From: an uncultured Bacteroidales bacterium
GTDB lineage: Bacteria > Bacteroidota > Bacteroidia > Bacteroidales > F082
Reading direction: 5' to 3'
Length of the DNA: 24,823 nt
Assembly (NCBI GenBank): GCA_937906455.1
Contig: CALCYT010000041.1
Location: 1 to 24,823 of the forward strand
Shown: piece after piece, positions 1-6,581 of the stretch
Position numbering within the stretch: position 1 is the first letter of the stretch
Layout: every line of letters starts with the position of its first letter
Translations under genes and position numbers: made by a program
Notes under the pieces: model-generated
What the model saw: only the letters and a program-made list of their open reading frames with translations
Database searches by the model: none
Told to the model about the DNA's origin: nothing

Positions 1-103
1 CTCCGGCACAATCGACGTCTCAGGCCTCAGCTCAGGCGTTTACGTCATGAAAGTGCGAATGGCCGACGGCTCAGAGTTCACTGAGAGAATAGTAAAGGAA
101 TAG
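1..103 (+). CDS. C-terminal end of a T9SS-secreted protein (5' partial)
   Basis: The open frame runs in from the left edge and ends at TAG 101-103. The last 33 residues include IDVSGLSSGVYVMKV and end in ERIVKE. This is the usual last strand pair of a type A T9SS sorting domain: a 'l..l..GvY.v.v' strand followed by a short basic/hydrophobic tail. Such tails direct proteins through the type IX system to the cell surface, where the domain is normally removed. Nothing can be said of the mature protein because its body lies outside the window. The downstream repeat begins almost at once after the stop. Confidence 0.85.
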   Translation, partial: SGTIDVSGLSSGVYVMKVRMADGSEFTERIVKE

Positions 104-104
104 T

Positions 105-270
105 AATTAACGCCATTAAGGGCATTAATGCCATTAATGCCCTTAACGCCATTAATGCCATTAATGCCATTAACGCCGCTAAAAAGCTGCAATTAAAAAT
201 TCAAAATTATTGTCAAAGGAGACAACACAGAATATATAATAGGTGTCGAATAACTGAAAAATTATAAAAT
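105..270 (+). repeat. Leader element copy 1 (9-bp repeats plus conserved block)
   Basis: About eight imperfect 9-base units of the type CCATTAACG/CCCTTAACG/CCATTAATG (109-178) are followed by a block at 180-270. That block recurs near 711-802 and 3425-3517 with only scattered differences; the shared core includes GGTGTCGAATAACTGAAAAA. In frame, 128-196 reads as a 22-codon Met/Thr-Pro-Leu repeat ending KSCN, but this copy lacks the ATGAAAAAACTC start seen in the other two. The block lies upstream of the small membrane protein at 305, though here it does not reach that gene's start codon. Confidence 0.85.
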
Positions 271-304
271 CACACAATTTACTAACATTAAAAATTTATC
301 ACTT

Positions 305-601
305 ATGGAAATCGCATTAATAATTATCGTTTACACAGTTGTAATTTTGTGCCGTTATTATCTTGAAAAACAGATAACTAAGGGAAACATTTCAAGCAGA
401 ACAAGACTTATATGGGACATAATAAGTTTGGTATTAATCATTGCCCTAATTATTGTTTTTGGAATACGTTTTATTTCCCAATGGCGCGATAATAATGACA
501 TCACAACACAACTTGTTGTTTATATTATATTCGTTATCGGTTGTATTGTTCATTTTGTTCGCGTTTTTGCTAACAATCGAAATAACCGACTGCGCCATTA
601 G
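305..601 (+). CDS. Small integral membrane protein, unknown function
   Basis: The protein has 98 residues and about three hydrophobic segments, near residues 2-18, 36-55 and 67-84. Basic and polar loops separate them and the tail is short and Arg/Asn-rich. I do not recognise a family. The ATG at 305 is the natural start because the conserved leader block and an AT-rich stretch lie directly upstream, with no earlier in-frame ATG in the track of clean coding sequence. It lies alone between two copies of the leader element. Size and topology would fit a small membrane accessory or immunity-like protein, but no function can be assigned. Confidence 0.6.
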   Translation: MEIALIIIVYTVVILCRYYLEKQITKGNISSRTRLIWDIISLVLIIALIIVFGIRFISQWRDNNDITTQLVVYIIFVIGCIVHFVRVFANNRNNRLRH

Positions 602-643
602 CACTTCTCAATATGTAATTGTTTTATAAAACTCTTGTAAACT

Positions 644-727
644 ATGAAAAAACTCTTTTTATTCTCTATGCCCTTAACGCCCTTAACGCCATTAACGCCA
701 TTAACGCCGCTAAAAAGTTGCAGTTAA
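644..727 (+). CDS. Possible small ORF with Pro-Leu-Thr repeats (copy 2)
   Basis: The 27-codon frame starts ATGAAAAAACTC (MKKLFLFSM), runs through four PLT units from the 9-bp repeat, and ends PLKSCS. A second copy with the same first nine residues and six PLT/PLM units stands at 3341-3442. The repeat unit is a multiple of three, so length changes keep the frame. The opening looks like the start of a signal peptide, but the hydrophobic run is short. It may be a translated leader or peptide, or simply a repeat that captured a start codon. Low confidence that it is expressed. Confidence 0.25.
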   Translation: MKKLFLFSMPLTPLTPLTPLTPLKSCS

Positions 728-802
728 AAATTCAAAATTATGGTCAAAGGAAATAACACGGAATATATAATAGGTGTCGAATAACTGAAAAATTTTACAA
801 TT
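644..802 (+). repeat. Leader element copy 2
   Basis: This copy contains the ATGAAAAAACTC start (644), 9-bp repeats (671-709), and the conserved block (710-802) running right up to the ATG at 803. It is nearly identical to copy 3 (3341-3517) and close to copy 1 from about 180 on. Here the conserved block is the whole immediate upstream region of the Cys-rich lipoprotein gene, so it probably serves as its 5' untranslated region or promoter. Confidence 0.85.
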
Positions 803-1516
803 ATGGTAAAAAAATCAAAAATCGTTGCCACAGTCGCAACATTGCTCATCGCAGCAGCAGGAGTGATCACAATTCAATCGTGCCAAAAAGACAAACTAAA
901 TGACATTACAATTAGTAATGACATTGATAATCGTGAGTTGCTTGCGGTTTATGACAATACGAGAGAAACGATGACTCAATTAATTAATATTGAGAAACTC
1001 CAACAAAAAATCAATGTTAATAGAAACTCTTCTGATAGATTTGTGCTTGAATCTGTTTTGATATTGGACAGCGCCCCTTGCGACAGCACTGTGTACCCAG
1101 AATTAAAGATTTCTATCCTTGACACTGAAACAGAATCTTCTTATAATATATGGCATATGAAAAAGTATATCGAAAAAAACGTTAAAAATGACAGAACCGA
1201 ATATTATACTGATAAATCAGTTCTCTCCGGTAATTACACTTTTGGTTATACTTGGGATGGCAGATTCTACACAGTTAATGTGAATCCAAATGGTTTTACC
1301 ACAAATGAAATAGACCAATCTCAAATAGAAATGCTTCCTCGTTGGACATTAGTATGCTTATCAGCAAATTGTCCGGATCCTTGTGTTAAATCGGGTTCTT
1401 TCTGGAACGCTCATTGCGAAAGTTGCACCCCACCCGGACAATGCAATGAAAGTGTTGCTCCTTGGGTAGTCCCAGCACTAACAACACTTGGTGCTTTATT
1501 AGTTGCTCTAATATAG
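803..1516 (+). CDS. Cys-rich lipoprotein-like exported protein, unknown
   Basis: The protein has 237 residues. The N-terminus (MVKKSK, then hydrophobic residues to about 24, then IQSC with Cys27) looks like an export signal with a lipobox-like site, though the -3 to -1 residues are not ideal. The body is polar with no family I know. Near the C-terminus is a Cys cluster (about residues 186-215: CLSANCPDPC, HCESC, GQC). The last 18 residues are strongly hydrophobic (PWVVPALTTLGALLVALI), ending at the stop like a tail anchor. The leader block reaches its ATG. A hairpin at 1529-1579 separates it from the TlpA-like gene. That gene and DUF1573 downstream suggest a redox or envelope setting for the Cys residues, but this is inference. 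Confidence 0.7.
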   Translation: MVKKSKIVATVATLLIAAAGVITIQSCQKDKLNDITISNDIDNRELLAVYDNTRETMTQLINIEKLQQKINVNRNSSDRFVLESVLILDSAPCDSTVYPELKISILDTETESSYNIWHMKKYIEKNVKNDRTEYYTDKSVLSGNYTFGYTWDGRFYTVNVNPNGFTTNEIDQSQIEMLPRWTLVCLSANCPDPCVKSGSFWNAHCESCTPPGQCNESVAPWVVPALTTLGALLVALI

Positions 1517-1528
1517 CTTTGTATAAAC

Positions 1529-1581
1529 AAACAGACAAAACTAATATCTTCATCCAAAATTTATTGGTTTTGTCTGTTTTT
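1529..1581 (+). terminator. Hairpin with U-tract after the Cys-rich lipoprotein gene
   Basis: AAACAGACAAAAC (1529-1541) and its exact reverse complement GTTTTGTCTGTTT (1567-1579) form a 13-bp stem around a 25-base loop, followed by two more T residues. It lies 13 bases after the stop at 1516. The stem is A/U-rich, so it may be a weak or bidirectional terminator or an mRNA 3'-end stabiliser rather than a strong intrinsic terminator. Confidence 0.55.
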
Positions 1582-1614
1582 AAAGTTTAGCCAGTATTTA
1601 AAGTTTAACCAGTA
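1579..1614 (+). repeat. 18-bp direct tandem repeat before the TlpA-like gene
   Basis: TTTAAAGTTTAGCCAGTA is repeated directly as TTTAAAGTTTAACCAGTA with one mismatch, ending 7 bases before the ATG at 1622. It could be a regulatory site or simple slippage. No good TAnnTTTG promoter box is visible beside it. Confidence 0.6.
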
Positions 1615-1621
1615 TTTTAAC

Positions 1622-2869
1622 ATGAAAACAATAATTGCATTTTTATTAATAGTATTTGCCCAATATTCTTATGGTCAAAAAGCAGATTATAAAACTTTGG
1701 CAAACGATTTGGCAAATTCTAAACAATGGATAAGCTTCACCATCAAAACCGAACATTATAAAAACGACTCTCTATTGTGGAGAAATTATGCTCATGCCAT
1801 AATTAATTATTCTGAGAAGCAGCCTTTTGTTTTTTACGAATCATTCAATAAATTTGATGATATATCTATAAGTTATTATTTGAACAAAGATGTATATATA
1901 GAAATCGATCACGACGACAATAATATAAACATGTATAAAAACAGGCGTCTGTTGTGGGACGATTACCACAGTTATGGAATTTTGGGGTTTGTTCCACAGC
2001 GGTTCTGGTATCTAAACTATTATATAGTCCCTTTACAAAATGATATTAAGGGGGGATTAATGACTTACACTGCTTCCGTTATAAAAGACAAGGAGTTTGT
2101 CGCTATAAATGAAAAAAACTATCTTAAATTTACCGGACGTTCTTCAAAGTATTACTCTTATACCGAAAAACACAAACGATTAACTATATATAACAATATA
2201 CAATGGTTTATTAATGCCGACACCGGTACTTTGGACAGTGTGTTCTCTTTTCAAGAACCAATTGAATATGAAAACAGAAAAACCATGATAAAAATTTATG
2301 ATTTCGACTATTCAAACAAACAACAATATGTTGATTCTGTAATCAATATAGATTCAAGAGATTATACGAATTATTCTCATAAATATAAAAATATCATTGA
2401 GGAAAAAAACGACTACCCAAACAAAAAAAATCTTTTTGATAATATTCAAGATTGCCAAATATATGATTTGTATGGCCAAACATCAACAATTTCATCAAAA
2501 GATGGTTGGCTGTTGGTATATTTTTGGACATCGCACTGCGCACCTTGTCTCAAACATTTACAAACGATGGGACATGAAAAAGATTCATTAGGATATTATA
2601 TCTTGAATCAACACGATATAAACATACTGGCCGTTAATTACCGTTCCGACAATTTGGATTTATTAAATAAAATCGCAGAACGCAGTAAATCGCGTGACAT
2701 TATTTATTTCTCTAAAGACATGGAAGAATTCACCTCTTTTCCCACGTTAGGTTATGTTTACCTTATATCACCTGATAAAAACATTGTTTATGAATCGTCC
2801 ATTATAGAAGATGATTATTCAAGCATTATCAAAGCGAAAAAGGAATATGAGATGGACACCAAACGCTAA
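1622..2869 (+). CDS. Secreted TlpA-like thioredoxin-fold protein with unknown N-terminal domain
   Basis: The protein has 415 residues. The signal peptide (MKTIIAFLLIVFAQYSYGQ) predicts export. Residues about 25-260 form an unrecognised beta-rich domain. Residues about 275-410 are a thioredoxin fold of the TlpA/AhpC-TSA type: strand WLLVYFWTSHCAPC with redox Cys306 and Cys309 (CAPC), then a helix and a later strand carrying TFSFPTLGYVY-like sequence with the cis-proline. TlpA-type proteins reduce disulfides in extracytoplasmic partners. The stop is 5 bases from the DUF1573 start, so the two are likely cotranscribed. The N-terminal domain resembles the lipoprotein at 3622-4263 (shared NADT.TL and QxYVDS), so a gene family with and without the thioredoxin domain exists here. 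Confidence 0.8.
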   Translation: MKTIIAFLLIVFAQYSYGQKADYKTLANDLANSKQWISFTIKTEHYKNDSLLWRNYAHAIINYSEKQPFVFYESFNKFDDISISYYLNKDVYIEIDHDDNNINMYKNRRLLWDDYHSYGILGFVPQRFWYLNYYIVPLQNDIKGGLMTYTASVIKDKEFVAINEKNYLKFTGRSSKYYSYTEKHKRLTIYNNIQWFINADTGTLDSVFSFQEPIEYENRKTMIKIYDFDYSNKQQYVDSVINIDSRDYTNYSHKYKNIIEEKNDYPNKKNLFDNIQDCQIYDLYGQTSTISSKDGWLLVYFWTSHCAPCLKHLQTMGHEKDSLGYYILNQHDINILAVNYRSDNLDLLNKIAERSKSRDIIYFSKDMEEFTSFPTLGYVYLISPDKNIVYESSIIEDDYSSIIKAKKEYEMDTKR

Positions 2870-2874
2870 TAGTT

Positions 2875-3264
2875 ATGAAGAGATTAGTTTTATTGACAAC
2901 AGCAATGATTTTAAGTGTTGCAGTTAAAGCTCAAAGAGTTGAGCACAATGGGGCTGTCATTGCATTTAGCAATACTATATACAGTTATGACACAATATCA
3001 AAAGGCTCTAATGGAGATTGTGTGTTTGAATTTACAAACATTGGCGATGAGCCACTTATAATAACATCGGCATTTTCATCATGTGGCTGCACTGTTCCGT
3101 CATGGCCGAAAGAACCCATTCTTCCAAACAAGAAAGGTGAGATAAAAATCAAATACAACACAGAAAAGATCGGAAGCTTTTCAAAAGTAATTGTTGTGAA
3201 ATCAAACTCGACAGATAATGAAAAAACAATATTAAGAATAAACGGAGTGGTAATGAAAGAATAA
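2875..3264 (+). CDS. Secreted DUF1573 domain protein
   Basis: The protein has 129 residues: a signal peptide (MKRLVLLTTAMILSVAVKA) followed by one Ig-like DUF1573 domain with the family hallmarks (FEFTNIGDEPLIIT, then SSCGCTVPSWP, PNKKGEIKIKYN and the closing INGVV strand). DUF1573 proteins are common in Bacteroidota, usually exported, often beside TlpA-like genes, and of unknown biochemical role. The CGC pair sits where the family keeps conserved cysteines. It follows the TlpA-like gene by 5 bases. A damaged second copy of its last 24 codons lies at 3529-3603. Confidence 0.88.
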   Translation: MKRLVLLTTAMILSVAVKAQRVEHNGAVIAFSNTIYSYDTISKGSNGDCVFEFTNIGDEPLIITSAFSSCGCTVPSWPKEPILPNKKGEIKIKYNTEKIGSFSKVIVVKSNSTDNEKTILRINGVVMKE

Positions 3265-3293
3265 TGCTGATGCCGAAAAGCAAAAATAGAGTA

Positions 3294-3325
3294 GGCGCAA
3301 TTAAAAATTCAAAATTATGGTCAAA
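3294..3325 (+). repeat. Partial fourth copy of the leader block
   Basis: GGCGCAATTAAAAATTCAAA and the bases after it, to TGGTCA, repeat the junction segment found in copy 3 near 3432-3460 almost exactly. This fragment sits just upstream of copy 3, so the leader element has been partly duplicated in tandem here. Confidence 0.7.
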
Positions 3326-3340
3326 TTCAAATTATCAAAC

Positions 3341-3442
3341 ATGAAAAAACTCTTTTTATTCTCTATGCCCTTAACGCCCTTAACTCCATTAATGCCATTA
3401 ACGCCCTTAACGCCCTTAACGCCGCTAAAAAGGCGCAATTAA
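3341..3442 (+). CDS. Possible small ORF with Pro-Leu-Thr repeats (copy 3)
   Basis: The 33-codon frame begins MKKLFLFSM, as at 644-727, then carries six PL(T/M) units and ends PLKRRN. The first 27 bases are identical to the 644 copy, but the repeat number differs (six units against four) and the last residues diverge. Identity of the start with variation in the repeat fits either a conserved short peptide or simple duplication of the whole leader. Confidence 0.22.
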   Translation: MKKLFLFSMPLTPLTPLMPLTPLTPLTPLKRRN

Positions 3443-3520
3443 AAATTCAAAATTATGGTCACAGGAGGTAACACAGAATATATAATAGGTGTCGAATAAC
3501 TGAAAAATTTTAAAATTATG
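3341..3520 (+). repeat. Leader element copy 3
   Basis: This is a full copy: ATGAAAAAACTC start, 9-bp repeats (3368-3421) and conserved block (3422-3517), reaching ATG at 3518. The frame from that ATG is MLKKL followed by TAG, matching the MVKKSK start of the 803 gene at DNA level and then breaking. The copy therefore once preceded a paralogue of that lipoprotein gene. Confidence 0.82.
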
Positions 3521-3528
3521 TTAAAAAA

Positions 3529-3603
3529 ATTATAGTGGTTAAAAGCAACGCATCAGAAAATTAAAACGTTTTACTTGGAATTAATGGTGTGGTAAAACCA
3601 TAA
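3529..3603 (+). pseudogene. Remnant of a DUF1573 gene (C-terminal 24 codons, one stop)
   Basis: In this frame the DNA reads IIVVKSNASEN, a TAA at 3562-3564, then NVLLGINGVVKP and a final TAA at 3601-3603. This matches the end of the intact DUF1573 protein (IVVVKSNSTDNEKTILRINGVVMKE) residue for residue, apart from a few changes. The stop sits where the intact gene has a Glu or Lys codon, so one base change could have made it. The remnant joins the first few codons of a lipoprotein-like gene at about 3520-3530. A deletion from that gene's start to the DUF1573 end would produce exactly this. Confidence 0.75.
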
Positions 3604-3621
3604 ACGCAAAACATTGTTGTC

Positions 3622-4263
3622 ATGACAAAAACTAAATTGATAATCCCATTGATTATAATTCCGATGATCATCCTGCTGATGTTCTCGTGTATCGATAGTA
3701 TCAGCAGGACAAAAGACCAGTCTAACTACGAGCCTTACATTAAGCCCGACTCCGCATTCATGAGCAAGTCGCTGGCGTTCGCCGAAGAGCATCAATGGGT
3801 GTCGTTCCATCTCAGCGTGCTCCGATTGGAGGAGTCCAACATGCTCCAAGACGGTCCGGCCTACGATGTCATCATCAAATACAACGGAGAGAACTCTATG
3901 GTATTCTTCTGCGACAACTTCAACCATTTTGTTGTCACAAAGGAGAATCCTGAAATCAGAAGTCTCCACTGGGACTGTCTAAGCATGGCGTGGTTCTACT
4001 TTTACCCCATTCCGTTTATCGACACCAAGCCGTATCTGAAAATGCTCACATCATGCAAAAGAGACATCGATGGCACAACACCGTATTTCCGTTTCCAATC
4101 AGACTGGGCAATGGGACAAGCCGACTTCATGGTGAACGCCGACACCTTCACCCTCTGCCGCGCCGGACATAAGACCTACTTCTGGAATGATCTCTATCGC
4201 TTCCACGACATTTCCTTCGAAGACAGGCAGCATTATGTTGATTCGATAATGGAAAAAGATTAA
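3622..4263 (+). CDS. Lipoprotein related to the N-terminal half of the TlpA-like protein
   Basis: The protein has 213 residues. MTKTKLIIPLIIIPMIILLMFSC gives a lipoprotein signal with Cys23. The remainder resembles the N-terminal domain of the protein at 1622: both have a QW(I/V)SF.. segment early, an F.NADT.TL segment, and a closing ..QxYVDSI/V. segment. Here the protein stops at that point, so the thioredoxin domain is absent. Its coding DNA is visibly richer in G+C than 1622-2869, so it is not a recent copy. It lies just after the DUF1573 remnant. Function unknown; perhaps a partner-binding module that acts without redox chemistry. Confidence 0.72.
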   Translation: MTKTKLIIPLIIIPMIILLMFSCIDSISRTKDQSNYEPYIKPDSAFMSKSLAFAEEHQWVSFHLSVLRLEESNMLQDGPAYDVIIKYNGENSMVFFCDNFNHFVVTKENPEIRSLHWDCLSMAWFYFYPIPFIDTKPYLKMLTSCKRDIDGTTPYFRFQSDWAMGQADFMVNADTFTLCRAGHKTYFWNDLYRFHDISFEDRQHYVDSIMEKD

Positions 4264-4335
4264 ATGTGATCAAAGACAAATAATATTCTGTGATTAAAAT
4301 GTGAGATTTTGATATAATTTAGTTTAAAAAAGCAG

Positions 4336-4343
4336 TATATTTG
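4336..4343 (+). promoter_or_regulatory. -7 box (TATATTTG) for the GH89 gene
   Basis: The sequence fits the Bacteroidota TAnnTTTG -7 consensus and lies 18 bases before the ATG at 4362. A TTTTG at 4307-4311 is a possible -33 element, but its spacing is longer than usual. Confidence 0.6.
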
Positions 4344-4361
4344 CAGAAATAAAATTTTACT

Positions 4362-6581
4362 ATGAAAAAGTTATTTCTCATCGCTTTTTTAAGCTGTATT
4401 CTTTGCCTCGCGTGTGGTAAAAAAGAAACCGACCCCGAAGTTGTCGCCATGCGCGGATTAGTGGAACGAGTAGTGCCTGAATATTCAAAACACATTGTGC
4501 TTCAACGACTTAACGATACCATAGACTGTTTTGAAATTGAGACTATTGGAAAAAATTTGGTCATTAGGGGCAACAACGCCAACAGCATGGCGGTGGGACT
4601 GAACCATTATCTGAAATATTTCTGCAAGGCGCAGTATTCGTGGTTCGAGACCGAGAAACTCGAGATTCCGGCAAAGATGCCAAAGGTCACCGGGCCGGTG
4701 CGTCTCAACGCTCGTGTCCCCGACCGTTTCTTCTTGAATTACTGCACTTTCGGCTATACCATGCCGTGGTGGGGCTGGTCGCAATGGGAGCATTTCATCG
4801 ACTGGATGGCTCTCAACGGTATCAATCTGCCGCTCGCCATCACCGGACAGGAATCCGTTTGGTATGAGGTGTGGCGTGATTTCGGCTTGACCGATGAGGA
4901 AATAAGAAGTTACTTCACCGGTCCGGCGCATCTGCCGTGGCATAGGATGCAGAATATCGACCGTTGGGGCGGCCCGCTGCCGATGGTGTGGCTCGACAAC
5001 CAGAAGGCGTTGCAGAAACAGATAGTGGCGCGTGAAAGAGAACTCGGCATGAAGCCCGTGCTGCCGGGTTTCGCAGGTCATGTGCCGCCATGTATCACAC
5101 GCCTCTATCCCGACGCGCCGTTGGCATCACTCGGCGACTGGGCGGGCTTCGACAGCACCTGCTGGTGTAAGTTCCTCGACCCGCTCGACCCGCTTTATAC
5201 CAAGATACAAAGGAAATTCATCGCAAAACAGACAGAGTTTTACGGCACCGACCATATCTACGGCATCGACATCTTCAACGAGCTGATACCGCCAAGCTGG
5301 GAGCCGGAATACCTCGCCCGCGTGAGCCGTCAGGTGTATGAGTCGCTCGAGACTGCCGACCCCGACGCCAAATGGCTCGAGATGGCTTGGCTGTTCTGGA
5401 ACGAACGCCAATATTGGGAGGTCGACAATCGAATTGAGGCATACATCACTTCAATGCCGAAAGACCGTCATATCATGCTCGATTATTATTGCGAGAGGCA
5501 GCCGGTGTGGGAGCGCACGAAAGCCTATTACGGCGTGCCTTACATCTGGTGCTACCTCGGCAACTTCGGCGGAAACTCAATGCTGGCAGGCAATCTCAAT
5601 ATCGTTAACGAGAGAATTGAACATGCTTTTGAGGCGGGAGGCGACAACTTCGTAGGCATTGGCTCCACCTTGGAGGGCTTCGACTGCAACCCGTTCATGT
5701 ATGAATATGTGTTTGAAAAAGCTTGGGATAACCCGCTGACAAGAGACATCGACGCTTGGGTGGAGTGTCTCGCCGACCAACGCGCAGGAAAAGAAGATGT
5801 CAACATCCGTGAGGCATGGCACATGCTCGTCGAAGGCATATATAATAAGGTGTCGTCACCGGGACAGACGGTAAGAATCAACCAACGCCCGACAACCGGC
5901 AATATCAAGGACTATAGGCAGTATTACATCGCGCCGACGTATAAATACAACAACATCGTTTTGCTTGATGTGCTTGATAATCTTATGGCATCTGACTGTG
6001 ATACAAGAACCCGTCATTTTGACATAGTTAATGTAACGCGTCAGATGCTCGGCAACTACTTCAGTGATTTGTATATCGATTATGTGAAGGCGTATGGTGA
6101 TAAGGATTACGACAAAATGTATGAGATTGAGGCGGTTATGACATCTATTTTGGACGATACTGACAAGATTCTGGCCACTGAGCCTGCTTTCCTTGTCGGG
6201 AAATGGATTAAAGACGCCAGGGCGATAGGCAACACCGATGAAGAGAAGGATTATTTCGAGAGCAACGCGCGCAATATCATCACCACTTGGGGCGAGGAAG
6301 ACGCCTTGTTGAATGAATATGCCAGCCGTGCCTGGGCGGGACTCACCGAGACCTACTATGCCTATCGTTGGAAGGAGTTCTTCAAAGACATCGATGCCTC
6401 CATCGCTCAAGGTGTTGATTTCGATGAGGTTGCATATCATAATCGCATCTGCAAATACGAAGGTCAATGGTGGCGCGAACGCTTGGGCGAATTCAGCGCC
6501 GAGCCGCAAGGCGAGGCGGTGGAGATTGCGAGAGACATCGTGGAGAGATATAGGGAATCGTTGGAGAAGAGGTACCGTTAG
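4362..6581 (+). CDS. Alpha-N-acetylglucosaminidase (GH89) lipoprotein
   Basis: The enzyme removes terminal alpha-linked N-acetylglucosamine, as in host mucin O-glycans or heparan-type chains. Length (739 residues) is that of the NAGLU family. The lipoprotein signal ends at LACG (Cys18), so it is membrane-anchored and probably surface or periplasmic. An N-terminal alpha/beta domain is followed by the catalytic barrel with the family signature (WEHFIDWMALNGINLPLAI, FTGPAHLPWHRMQNI) and an all-helical C-terminal domain. The two likely catalytic acids are Glu307 (FNELIPP) and Glu438 (STLEGFDCNP), at spacing close to that in human NAGLU (E316/E446). It has its own promoter and no SusC/SusD partner in the window. 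Its stop overlaps that of the convergent nhaC by 4 bases. Confidence 0.93.
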   Translation: MKKLFLIAFLSCILCLACGKKETDPEVVAMRGLVERVVPEYSKHIVLQRLNDTIDCFEIETIGKNLVIRGNNANSMAVGLNHYLKYFCKAQYSWFETEKLEIPAKMPKVTGPVRLNARVPDRFFLNYCTFGYTMPWWGWSQWEHFIDWMALNGINLPLAITGQESVWYEVWRDFGLTDEEIRSYFTGPAHLPWHRMQNIDRWGGPLPMVWLDNQKALQKQIVARERELGMKPVLPGFAGHVPPCITRLYPDAPLASLGDWAGFDSTCWCKFLDPLDPLYTKIQRKFIAKQTEFYGTDHIYGIDIFNELIPPSWEPEYLARVSRQVYESLETADPDAKWLEMAWLFWNERQYWEVDNRIEAYITSMPKDRHIMLDYYCERQPVWERTKAYYGVPYIWCYLGNFGGNSMLAGNLNIVNERIEHAFEAGGDNFVGIGSTLEGFDCNPFMYEYVFEKAWDNPLTRDIDAWVECLADQRAGKEDVNIREAWHMLVEGIYNKVSSPGQTVRINQRPTTGNIKDYRQYYIAPTYKYNNIVLLDVLDNLMASDCDTRTRHFDIVNVTRQMLGNYFSDLYIDYVKAYGDKDYDKMYEIEAVMTSILDDTDKILATEPAFLVGKWIKDARAIGNTDEEKDYFESNARNIITTWGEEDALLNEYASRAWAGLTETYYAYRWKEFFKDIDASIAQGVDFDEVAYHNRICKYEGQWWRERLGEFSAEPQGEAVEIARDIVERYRESLEKRYR

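Noticed and set aside
105..180. CRISPR-like array
   Set aside because: The 9-bp units are contiguous with no spacers and no cas genes are present; this is a simple tandem repeat.
3571..3969. 132-codon minus-strand frame over the DUF1573 remnant and the lipoprotein
   Set aside because: Antisense to the lipoprotein at 3622, which has a signal peptide and homology to 1622; no motif in the antisense translation.
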